Shown piece after piece: positions 1-5,505 of a stretch of DNA of 5,635 nt. The stretch spans positions 1 through 5,635 of the forward strand of contig CAZPYY010000062.1 in assembly GCA_964590995.1 (NCBI GenBank). The letters are read 5' to 3'. Within the stretch, counting starts at the first letter, position 1. Each line of letters opens with the position of its first letter. The notes beneath the pieces are model-generated. The model saw only the letters and a program-made list of their open reading frames with translations. It made no database searches and was not told where the DNA came from. This DNA is from Susulua sp964590995. GTDB lineage: Bacteria; Omnitrophota; Gorgyraeia; Duberdicusellales; 4484-171. Both the position numbers and the translations under genes were made by a program.

Positions 1-2
1 AA

Positions 3-1181
3 ATGCCTGAAAAATCAAAGACTTATGAAAAATCTGCGCCCAGAGTCTATATCCGGACTTTTGGATGTCAGATGAATGACCGGGACACAGAAGCCCTTTT
101 AGGGCTGTTTATGGATAAGGGATATATTGTAGCTGAAAGTGATCAAGAGGCGGATGTAGTTTTGGTGAATACCTGTTCGGTGCGAAAGCATGCTGAAGAT
201 AGGGCGAGGTCTTATTTAGGAAGCTTAAAGAAAGAGGTGGCAGTCCCCGTTCGGGGACAGTCCCCGATTGTGGGGCTGATTGGTTGTATGGCGGCTAATC
301 AAGGCGAAGAGTTGTCTAAGAGAATGCCCCATATTGACTTAATCTGCGGGCCGGCTAGTTTTGCTAAGATACCTGATTATGTAGAAAGAATAATGAGCGA
401 GAGGCGAAGGATGCGAGACGCGGGACGAAATCAGAGGATAATCGATATTAATGACGGAGAAAGGGAAGAAAACTTTTATCAGGCTGATTTTCGAGAAAAA
501 AATGAACATGCTCAGGTAATAATCTCAACTGGCTGCTCCAACTACTGCTCTTATTGTGTTGTTCCATATGTGCGTGGAAGATTGCGTTTGCGCAAGCCTT
601 CGGATATAATTGATGAGGTTAAACGGAATATTTTCTTGGGAATAAAAAACATTACTCTTTTGGGCCAGAATGTTAATGATTACAAGTATGAATCAGCGGA
701 TTTTATTAAGCTATTAGGAACGGTAGCCGATATTGAGGGTTTAGAGTTTTTGGATTTTATTACCTCTCAACCAAGAAACACCTCAAAAGAATTATTTACT
801 CTTATCGAAAAATCGCCTAAAATAAGAAAACGCCTACATCTTCCTTTTCAATCCGGTTCCAATCGGATTCTAAAGTTGATGAATAGAGGTTACACCAGAG
901 AGAAATACCTGCAACTTGTAGATGACTATAGGAAAATCGTTGGCGGAACCCTAAGTACAGATATCATTGTCGGTTTTCCCTCAGAGAGTGAGGAGGATTT
1001 TAGACAGACTAAGGATATACTAGAGAAGGTTAGGTTTAGCCATGCTTTTATCTTTAAGTATTCCCCGCGAAGAGCAGCCAAGAGTTTTGAACTGGCTGAT
1101 GATGTGTCAAAGGATGTAAAAGCAAAACGGCATAAGATATTATTGGATCTGCAGAAGAAAATATCATTGAAAGTGCGTTAA
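3..1181 (+). CDS. miaB: tRNA-2-methylthio-N6-dimethylallyladenosine synthase MiaB, lacking the TRAM domain
   Basis: This radical-SAM methylthiotransferase adds the 2-methylthio group to i6A37 in tRNA, the step after MiaA. The N-terminal UPF0004 domain carries cluster cysteines C22 (GCQMN), C58 (NTCSV) and C95 (GCMA). The radical-SAM CxxxCxxC motif is C178/C182/C185. GCQMN and LLGQNVN (about 659-680 nt) point to MiaB rather than RimO or MtaB. Other family motifs are LPFQSGS and IVGFPSES. The protein is 392 aa against about 440 or more in the family. It ends right after the radical-SAM domain (QKKISLKVR), so the C-terminal TRAM domain is absent and no remnant follows in other frames. The usual RGxExSR motif reads RGRLRLR. 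Residues 81-88 are encoded by a palindromic repeat. The ATG at 3 gives about 14 residues before the usual beginning. An upstream start cannot be excluded because the window begins 2 nt earlier. Its stop overlaps the next ATG by one base (TAATG). Confidence 0.95.
   Translation: MPEKSKTYEKSAPRVYIRTFGCQMNDRDTEALLGLFMDKGYIVAESDQEADVVLVNTCSVRKHAEDRARSYLGSLKKEVAVPVRGQSPIVGLIGCMAANQGEELSKRMPHIDLICGPASFAKIPDYVERIMSERRRMRDAGRNQRIIDINDGEREENFYQADFREKNEHAQVIISTGCSNYCSYCVVPYVRGRLRLRKPSDIIDEVKRNIFLGIKNITLLGQNVNDYKYESADFIKLLGTVADIEGLEFLDFITSQPRNTSKELFTLIEKSPKIRKRLHLPFQSGSNRILKLMNRGYTREKYLQLVDDYRKIVGGTLSTDIIVGFPSESEEDFRQTKDILEKVRFSHAFIFKYSPRRAAKSFELADDVSKDVKAKRHKILLDLQKKISLKVR
241..267. repeat. GC-rich palindromic repeat element inside miaB
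   Basis: Two overlapping perfect dyads lie in an otherwise AT-leaning gene. The first is GTCCCCG-TT-CGGGGAC (243-258). The second is TCGGGGAC-A-GTCCCCGA (251-267). The 9-mer CAGTCCCCG also recurs directly at 241-249 and 258-266. A further CCCC/GGGG pair (262-265 with 272-275) allows an alternative stem. The element is read in frame as VPVRGQSP (MiaB residues 81-88), in the linker between the second and third N-terminal cluster cysteines. Against E. coli MiaB from memory, this linker is only about 3 residues longer, so the element may have replaced linker sequence rather than simply added to it. GGGGACAGTCCCC-type palindromes recall dispersed REP-like repeats. The copy number elsewhere in this genome cannot be seen here. 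Confidence 0.7.
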
Positions 1182-1236
1182 TGGGTAGATGGGTGAATAA
1201 GTTTATGGGTAGATGGGTGAATGGGTTGATGCGGTT
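1178..1236. repeat. Degenerate ATGGGTNN octamer / 24-bp tandem repeat at the miaB end
   Basis: From 1181 the sequence reads as consecutive octamers: ATGGGTAG, ATGGGTGA, ATAAGTTT, ATGGGTAG, ATGGGTGA, ATGGGTTG, ATGCGGTT. At a larger scale it is a 24-bp repeat, with copies at 1178-1201 and 1202-1225 matching at 21 of 24 positions, including an identical 18-mer at 1181-1198 and 1205-1222. The array starts on the miaB stop codon and runs into the signal peptide coding region of the next gene. It encodes MGRWVNKF then MGRWVNGL in the downstream frame. ATGs in frame with the downstream gene occur at 1181, 1205 and 1229. Confidence 0.85.
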
Positions 1237-1951
1237 TTACACTTTTGCTCTTTTACTCTTTTTCTCATCAACTGCTCTTGCATTATCAATAACTGATGTT
1301 CACAAGGAGTATCTCTACGGAAATTATGAGGGTGCTATAAGAATAGCTAAAGATCTGCGCGAGAGCGATGAGGCGCTTTACTATTTAGGTTTATCCTATA
1401 TAAAAATAGGTGATTATCCAAAAGCTCGTACATTTTTGCGAAGGCTCGTGCGGCGCTTTTTGGATTCTTTATTCTATGAGCCGGGCATGGTTAAACTAGC
1501 TGATACATACTTTCTTGAAGATGACTATTCAAGGGCCAAAGAGCTTTATCTTGAGATAGAACAGAGGTATTCTTCGGACGATTTTATGCCGACAGTACTA
1601 TTAAGGTTGGCTCAAATTGCAAGCCGCCAAGGCAAGTGGGATGAGAAGTCAAAATATATAAAGCGTATAAAGTCAAAGTACCCTAAGGCTAGTGAGATGA
1701 AATTCGTTAAAGTTTTAGAAGCCTTGGGAGATTTTTTCACTATACAAGTTGGTGCCTTTAGCGTGAGGAAGAACGCTCTTGCTTTAGTTGAGGAGCTAAG
1801 GGATGAGTACTCCCCATATATTGTAAAAGAAAAAAAAGGCAATTACCTTCTTTATAAGGTGCGTGTCGGTAGATTCAAGGATCGCTATGATGCCCAAAAA
1901 GTCTCGTCCAAATTACTTAATGAAGGATATCCTGCCCGAATTTATCCCTAA
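1181..1951 (+). CDS. Exported TPR/SPOR-domain protein (peptidoglycan-binding)
   Basis: This is a secreted or periplasmic protein with TPR-like helical repeats and a C-terminal SPOR domain. SPOR domains bind glycan strands stripped of stem peptides, usually at division septa, so a role in cell-wall maintenance or division is inferred. Met17-Ala34 looks like a signal peptide: short basic start, hydrophobic TFALLLFFSSTALA, and an ALA cleavage motif before Leu35. Residues about 40-170 hold TPR-like units (for example EALYYLGLSYIKIGDYPKA and ADTYFLEDDYSRAKELY). Residues about 185-254 are the SPOR domain, with FTIQVGAFS and YKVRVGRFKDRYDA. The longest frame starts at 1181, overlapping the miaB stop. 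Its first 16 residues are repeat-encoded, and none of the starts has a good ribosome binding site. The ATG at 1229 gives the cleanest signal peptide and may be the true start. The miaA start lies 7 nt past the stop. Export is well supported, but the specific partner is unknown. Confidence 0.82.
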   Translation: MGRWVNKFMGRWVNGLMRFYTFALLLFFSSTALALSITDVHKEYLYGNYEGAIRIAKDLRESDEALYYLGLSYIKIGDYPKARTFLRRLVRRFLDSLFYEPGMVKLADTYFLEDDYSRAKELYLEIEQRYSSDDFMPTVLLRLAQIASRQGKWDEKSKYIKRIKSKYPKASEMKFVKVLEALGDFFTIQVGAFSVRKNALALVEELRDEYSPYIVKEKKGNYLLYKVRVGRFKDRYDAQKVSSKLLNEGYPARIYP

Positions 1952-1958
1952 ATAAGCG

Positions 1959-2873
1959 ATGAGTAAGATTATCTTTATTGTCGGACCTACAGCCACAGGG
2001 AAGACCGAGGCCAGTTTTTTATTAGCCCAAAAACTTCAAGCCGAAATCGTCTCGGCTGATGCTATGCTTGCCTATAGGGAGCCAAGAATTATAACCTCAA
2101 AGCCTCCGGCTCATATGCTAGAAGAGGTGAAGCATTACTTTGTTGGTACGGTTTCGGTGCGAGATAGTTATAGTGTATTTGATTACTTTCTTTCGGCTTC
2201 TAGGGTAATCGAGAATTTAGTTAATAAAGATATCCCGGTTATTGTTTGCGGAGGTAGCGGCCTTTATGTAAAGGCGATTTTAGATGGTATATTTGAGGGG
2301 CCCGGCAAGGATGAGAATTTGAGGAAAAAGATGGCTGAGGCAGCTCAGGCTCATGGTAATGAGTATTTGTACCGTAAGTTAGAAGAAGTAGACCCCGAAA
2401 GCGCAAAAAAGGTCTCTTCTAATGATTTAAGGAGAGTAACCAGGGCTTTAGAGGTCCATTCTCTAAGTGGCCGGCCTTTGTCTGAGAAGAAGAAAGAGGC
2501 AACCGGCCTTTGGGGTAAGTTACCAATTGAGATTTTTGGGTTAAGGCTTAAACGTAAAAATCTTTATCAGCGGATAAACAAGAGAACCGATGAGATGTTT
2601 GATCAAGGGGCTGTGGATGAGGTGAGAGATTTATTAACTATTGAACTAAGTCTTACTGCCAAGAAAATACTCGGCATAAGCGAGATAGAGAGATTTTTGA
2701 ATGGTGATTTAAACGAAGAAGAATCCAAAGAGATTCTAAAGAAGAATACCCGTAACTTTGCTAAACGGCAAGTTACCTGGTTTAGAAAAGATAAACGCAT
2801 CCAGTGGATAGATGTAGATGAATTGAATTCTGAACAGGTAACCGATACGATCTTGAGGAGAAGCCATGGTTAA
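1959..2873 (+). CDS. miaA: tRNA dimethylallyltransferase MiaA
   Basis: MiaA transfers the dimethylallyl group of DMAPP to N6 of A37 in tRNAs reading UNN codons, making the i6A that MiaB methylthiolates. The P-loop is GPTATGKT (residues 9-16). The likely catalytic aspartate is D34, in SADAMLAYR where the family usually has SADSxQVY. ITSKP (45-49), CGGSGLY (97-103, family GGTGLY) and RRVTRALEV (158-166) follow. RQVTWFR (270-276) sits near the C-terminus. The length of 304 aa is normal. The usual GYKE-like motif after the C-terminal helices reads GISE (239-242). The start at 1959 has only a weak purine-poor leader (AATAAGCG), so translation is probably coupled to the upstream SPOR gene, whose stop is 7 nt away. 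Its end overlaps hflX by 8 nt. The family call is firm despite the divergent residues. Confidence 0.95.
   Translation: MSKIIFIVGPTATGKTEASFLLAQKLQAEIVSADAMLAYREPRIITSKPPAHMLEEVKHYFVGTVSVRDSYSVFDYFLSASRVIENLVNKDIPVIVCGGSGLYVKAILDGIFEGPGKDENLRKKMAEAAQAHGNEYLYRKLEEVDPESAKKVSSNDLRRVTRALEVHSLSGRPLSEKKKEATGLWGKLPIEIFGLRLKRKNLYQRINKRTDEMFDQGAVDEVRDLLTIELSLTAKKILGISEIERFLNGDLNEEESKEILKKNTRNFAKRQVTWFRKDKRIQWIDVDELNSEQVTDTILRRSHG
2856..2860 (+). promoter_or_regulatory. hflX ribosome binding site within miaA
   Basis: AGGAG lies 5 nt before the ATG at 2866, inside the last codons of miaA. It favours this start over the next in-frame ATG at 2878, and fits translational coupling across the 8-nt miaA/hflX overlap. 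Confidence 0.7.
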
Positions 2874-4146
2874 GGGCATGCATCAGACCGAGAGAAAAGA
2901 AAAAGCACTTTTAGTGGTAATTAAGACTCGTGATGAGAGCTGGAGTAGAGATGCCTTGTCCGAGGAATTCAAAAATCTAGCTTTATCTACCGGGATAGGA
3001 GTAGAAGGCCTAATTTCACTTAATCTTAACCAGCCTAATCCAGCCTTTTATATTGGTAAAGGTAAAGTAGCAGAGATAGCCGAGGCAGTTGGGGAAAAAG
3101 GAGTAGGCGTGGTAATCTTTGATAATAATCTTAATTTTACTCAACAGAGGAATTTAGAGGATATCTTAGGGGTAAAGACTATTGATCGTACCCAACTTAT
3201 CCTTGATGTCTTTGCTAAACATGCTCAGACTCAAGAGGGAATCTTGCAGGTTGAGCTTGCCCAATCAGAGTATCTCTTACCCCGGCTGCGCGGAAAAGGC
3301 ATTGCTCTTTCGCGTTTAGGTGGAGGAATCGGTACCAGAGGCCCGGGTGAGAAGAAACTTGAGGTTGACCGCAGAAGAATCTCCGAGAGAATAAGCCGCT
3401 TGAGGAAGGACTTAAAACTTATTAAGCAGCATAGAAGCATAATGCGCAAAAAAAGAGAGAAGCAAGGGGTAGCTACCTGTTCGCTTGTTGGCTATACTAA
3501 TGCCGGTAAAACCACTCTTTTTAATGCCTTAACTAAGAGTAGGCAAACTATCTCTTCAGATCTTTTTACAACCTTAGATACAGTAACTCGCACTTTTGAT
3601 CTTGGCAGCAATTCAAAGGTAGTTTTATCTGACACCGTAGGTTTTATCTATAAATTGCCCCCGAATCTAATAGAGTCCTTTAAGGCCACACTCGAGGAAC
3701 TAAATTATGCTGATATACTCCTTCATGTTATTGACGCCGGCAATAAAGATATTGCTAAACTAAAAAAATCAGTTGATTCAACATTAAAAGACTTAGGGTT
3801 AGATAAAAAACCTACTATTAATGTATTTAATAAGATTGACAATTTAGCTTCTCATGAAATAGAATATCTAAAGAGTGAATACCCTCAGAGTATTTTTATC
3901 TCGGCGAAAATGGATATTGATTTAAATAATTTGAGAGAGGCGATATATAGCCAAGCTTTTAAAGATATGGTAGAGGTAATAGTGAAGGTCCCGTTTAACC
4001 GTATGGATGTTGCTAATTACTTTCATGACAATTACCAGATCCTAAAGACTGCCTATCAAGAAAAGGAAGTTGTTTATTGGATAAAGACAAAGAAAGATAA
4101 TCTCTCCTACATAAGGAAGCAGGGATTAAAGGTGAAAGAGGTATGA
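2866..4146 (+). CDS. hflX: Ribosome-associated GTPase HflX
   Basis: HflX is an Obg/HflX-superfamily GTPase. It binds the 50S subunit and, in studied bacteria, splits stalled 70S ribosomes under heat or antibiotic stress. The N-terminal HflX domain includes NPAFYIGKGKV (58-68), FDNNLNFTQQRNLE (85-98) and DRTQLILDVFAKHAQTQEG. The glycine-rich GGGIGTRGPGE (152-162) is followed by KKLEVDRR and a basic coiled coil (about 165-200). The GTPase motifs are G1 GYTNAGKT (209-216), the switch I region FTTLD (234-238), G3 DTVG (256-259), G4 NKID (322-325) and G5 SAK (346-348). The usual GETQLE reads GEKKLE. At 426 aa the length is normal and a C-terminal domain is present. It follows miaA as in many bacteria (miaA-hfq-hflX in enterics), here without hfq. 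I see no hairpin terminator after its TGA, so read-through into the heat-shock operon is possible. Confidence 0.96.
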   Translation: MVKGMHQTERKEKALLVVIKTRDESWSRDALSEEFKNLALSTGIGVEGLISLNLNQPNPAFYIGKGKVAEIAEAVGEKGVGVVIFDNNLNFTQQRNLEDILGVKTIDRTQLILDVFAKHAQTQEGILQVELAQSEYLLPRLRGKGIALSRLGGGIGTRGPGEKKLEVDRRRISERISRLRKDLKLIKQHRSIMRKKREKQGVATCSLVGYTNAGKTTLFNALTKSRQTISSDLFTTLDTVTRTFDLGSNSKVVLSDTVGFIYKLPPNLIESFKATLEELNYADILLHVIDAGNKDIAKLKKSVDSTLKDLGLDKKPTINVFNKIDNLASHEIEYLKSEYPQSIFISAKMDIDLNNLREAIYSQAFKDMVEVIVKVPFNRMDVANYFHDNYQILKTAYQEKEVVYWIKTKKDNLSYIRKQGLKVKEV

Positions 4147-4174
4147 CTATCCCCCTTTAAAAAAATAATTTCGC

Positions 4175-4203
4175 TTGACGAGAACATATCAATATGTTAG
4201 CAT
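4175..4203 (+). promoter_or_regulatory. Sigma70-like promoter of hrcA-grpE-dnaK
   Basis: The -35 TTGACG (4175-4180) is separated by 17 bp from a -10 TAGCAT (4198-4203). The -10 is preceded by TG at 4195-4196, giving an extended -10. The predicted transcription start, near 4209-4211, falls inside the CIRCE operator, so a bound HrcA would block initiation. This is the only promoter-like arrangement in the 98-nt gap between hflX and hrcA. No transcript data support it. Confidence 0.65.
4183..4198. promoter_or_regulatory. Perfect dyad between the -35 and -10 elements
   Basis: AACATAT-CA-ATATGTT has 7-bp perfect arms and a 2-bp centre. It fills the promoter spacer and reaches the first base of the -10. 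The position and symmetry suit a dimeric repressor or activator site distinct from CIRCE. I do not recognise the motif. AT-rich short palindromes also arise by chance, so the function is a hypothesis. Confidence 0.4.
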
Positions 4204-4205
4204 AT

Positions 4206-4232
4206 TTGGCACTCTTTGCCCCAGAGTGCTAA
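4206..4232 (+). promoter_or_regulatory. CIRCE operator (HrcA binding site)
   Basis: TTGGCACTC-N9-GAGTGCTAA matches the CIRCE consensus TTAGCACTC-N9-GAGTGCTAA. The 9-bp spacer is correct and there is one mismatch in the left arm (A to G at 4208). The right arm is perfect. It lies over the predicted transcription start and just before the hrcA ribosome binding site, the standard place for HrcA repression of its own operon. Confidence 0.95.
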
Positions 4233-4234
4233 AG

Positions 4235-4240
4235 AAGAGG
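4235..4240 (+). promoter_or_regulatory. hrcA ribosome binding site
   Basis: AAGAGG begins two bases after the CIRCE right arm. It is 4 nt from the ATG at 4245 and 7 nt from the adjacent in-frame ATG at 4248. The spacing slightly favours the second ATG, which would shorten HrcA by one residue. Confidence 0.5.
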
Positions 4241-4244
4241 TTTA

Positions 4245-4988
4245 ATGATGACTAGACCAACAGATATCAGAGATAGGGAAAGAGAGATTTTAGGCTTGAT
4301 TATTGATAGTTATATTGAGGAATCAAGGCCGATAAGCTCTGCCTATCTTTGCGGGAAACACCAGCTTAAGTGCTCTACAGCTACCATAAGGAATATTATG
4401 GTTTCATTAGAGAAGCAAGGGTTTCTTTCACATATATATACCTCTTCAGGAAGGGTTCCTACCCAAGAGGGTTTTAGGCGTTATGTTGAGAACTTTGATG
4501 ATCAGGATGGCCTTCAAGAGTACTCAGTAAGCTTAGGTCTTTATACCATACCTGCGCCGAGCATAGAAGAGGTCATCAACCACACCCTAGATGCTCTAGT
4601 GCAGCTTAGCGGCTACACTTCTTTAATGGCAGTTTCCGGCAGGGATGAGAAGATATCTTTTCGGGGAATGCGGTTCATGTTAGAACAGCCGGAGTTTGAG
4701 GATGTCGGCAGGCTTAAAGATATATTTTATGCCCTTGAGGTAAAGATGGAGGCATTGCAGAATTTACTCTTTAACTGTATTGATGATAGAATTCGAATAC
4801 TGATTGGTGATGATATTGGGTTTGAGGAGATTTCTGATTGCTCTTTAGTCGTATCCGGCCTTCGCGAGAAAGATCTTTCATTTGCCTTTGCGCTCCTAGG
4901 CCCGATGCGGATGAATTATAACAAGGCAGCCTCATGTTTATATTCAGTAAAGAACCGGTTTAAGGAAAGAGTTGAGGATTTTATATAA
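4245..4988 (+). CDS. hrcA: Heat-inducible transcriptional repressor HrcA, short form
   Basis: HrcA represses chaperone operons by binding CIRCE, and a CIRCE site lies directly upstream. The N-terminal winged helix is clear: REREILGLIIDSYIEESRPISS, the recognition region STATIRN (44-50), LEKQGFL, then TSSGRVPTQEGFRRYV (66-81). The C-terminal part is also recognisable: GMRFMLEQPEF (141-151), IRILIGDD (183-190), and LLGPMRMNYNKA (217-228) matching the family GPtRMxY block. The protein is 247 aa against about 340 in the family. The missing length lies between LSGYTSLMAV (121-130) and GMRFML, where the inserted dimerisation domain and part of the GAF-like core normally sit. The frame is intact and both flanks are conserved, so this looks like a compact variant rather than a broken gene. 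It is the first gene of the operon, with grpE starting 14 nt after its stop. Confidence 0.93.
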   Translation: MMTRPTDIRDREREILGLIIDSYIEESRPISSAYLCGKHQLKCSTATIRNIMVSLEKQGFLSHIYTSSGRVPTQEGFRRYVENFDDQDGLQEYSVSLGLYTIPAPSIEEVINHTLDALVQLSGYTSLMAVSGRDEKISFRGMRFMLEQPEFEDVGRLKDIFYALEVKMEALQNLLFNCIDDRIRILIGDDIGFEEISDCSLVVSGLREKDLSFAFALLGPMRMNYNKAASCLYSVKNRFKERVEDFI

Positions 4989-5002
4989 ATTAATAAAGAA
5001 AT

Positions 5003-5503
5003 ATGAAGAAGAAAGATAAGAGTAAACACACTAAAGAGAAGCAGGATTACCAAGAGCTTTGGGATAAGTATGTCAGGCTCCAAGCCGAGTTTGACAATTA
5101 CAAGAAAAGATCATTCAAGGAAAAGGCTGACTTTGTTAAATTTGCCAACGAAGGTCTTATTACCGAACTCTTAAGTATTTTGGATAATTTCGAAAGAGGC
5201 ATAAAATCAGCTGAGCATAAGAAGGATTATGGTCTTCTGCACCAGGGCGTAGATATGATTTCAAGGCAGTTACATAGCCTGCTTGAGACTAAGGGCTTAA
5301 GCCGGGTAAAGTCAGTCGGGCAGAAGTTTGATCCCCATCAACACGAAGCTGTTGAGGTAGTAGCAGGAGATGATGAGGGGGTTGTTATTGAAGAATTGCA
5401 GCCGGGATACTTGCTAAACGGACGAATCGTAAGGCCGGCAAGGGTCAAAGTCATAAAGGTAAAACAGGCAAGCGAAGAAGAGACAAGCAATAAGGAGGAG
5501 TAA
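5003..5503 (+). CDS. grpE: Nucleotide exchange factor GrpE
   Basis: GrpE is the dimeric co-chaperone that releases ADP from DnaK. A charged N-terminus (1-20) leads into the long coiled-coil helix YVRLQAEFDNYKKRSFKEK (23-41). Next come LLSILDNFERGI (56-67), the FDPHQHEAV signature (109-117) and the beta domain EELQPGYLLNGRIVRPARVKV (130-150). At 166 aa it is a slightly short but complete GrpE. It starts 14 nt after hrcA with only a weak ribosome binding site in an A-rich leader, and its final codons contain the strong dnaK site. It is expected to be co-transcribed under CIRCE control. Confidence 0.96.
   Translation: MKKKDKSKHTKEKQDYQELWDKYVRLQAEFDNYKKRSFKEKADFVKFANEGLITELLSILDNFERGIKSAEHKKDYGLLHQGVDMISRQLHSLLETKGLSRVKSVGQKFDPHQHEAVEVVAGDDEGVVIEELQPGYLLNGRIVRPARVKVIKVKQASEEETSNKEE
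5492..5500 (+). promoter_or_regulatory. Strong dnaK ribosome binding site at the grpE end
   Basis: AAGGAGGAG overlaps the last three sense codons of grpE (Lys-Glu-Glu). Its AAGGAGG core ends 7 nt before the dnaK ATG. It is much stronger than the sites before grpE, miaA or the SPOR gene, consistent with higher DnaK output from a shared transcript. Confidence 0.8.
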
Positions 5504-5505
5504 AA

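Noticed and set aside
1179..1300. Frameshift hiding the MiaB TRAM domain
   Set aside because: No TRAM-like residues appear in the other forward frames after the stop. The DNA is repeat followed by a convincing signal peptide, so true absence is more likely than a sequencing frameshift.
1612..1842. Open reading frame on the minus strand, 76 codons
   Set aside because: It lies wholly inside the SPOR gene, has no ribosome binding site or recognisable domain, and its serine/phenylalanine-rich product is typical of an antisense shadow.
2471..2512. 10-bp direct repeat CCGGCCTTTG (2471-2480 and 2503-2512) in miaA
   Set aside because: Both copies lie in normal MiaA coding sequence with no further symmetry, so this is most likely chance similarity rather than an element.
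2603..2800. Open reading frame on the minus strand, 65 codons
   Set aside because: It is antisense to the conserved C-terminal part of miaA, with no independent coding signal.
3231..3449. Open reading frame on the minus strand, 72 codons
   Set aside because: It is antisense to the glycine-rich and basic region of hflX, which is conserved in the sense frame.
4147..4174. Possible terminator after hflX
   Set aside because: There is a C-run and an A-run, but no inverted repeat that would form a stem, and no T-tract after one.
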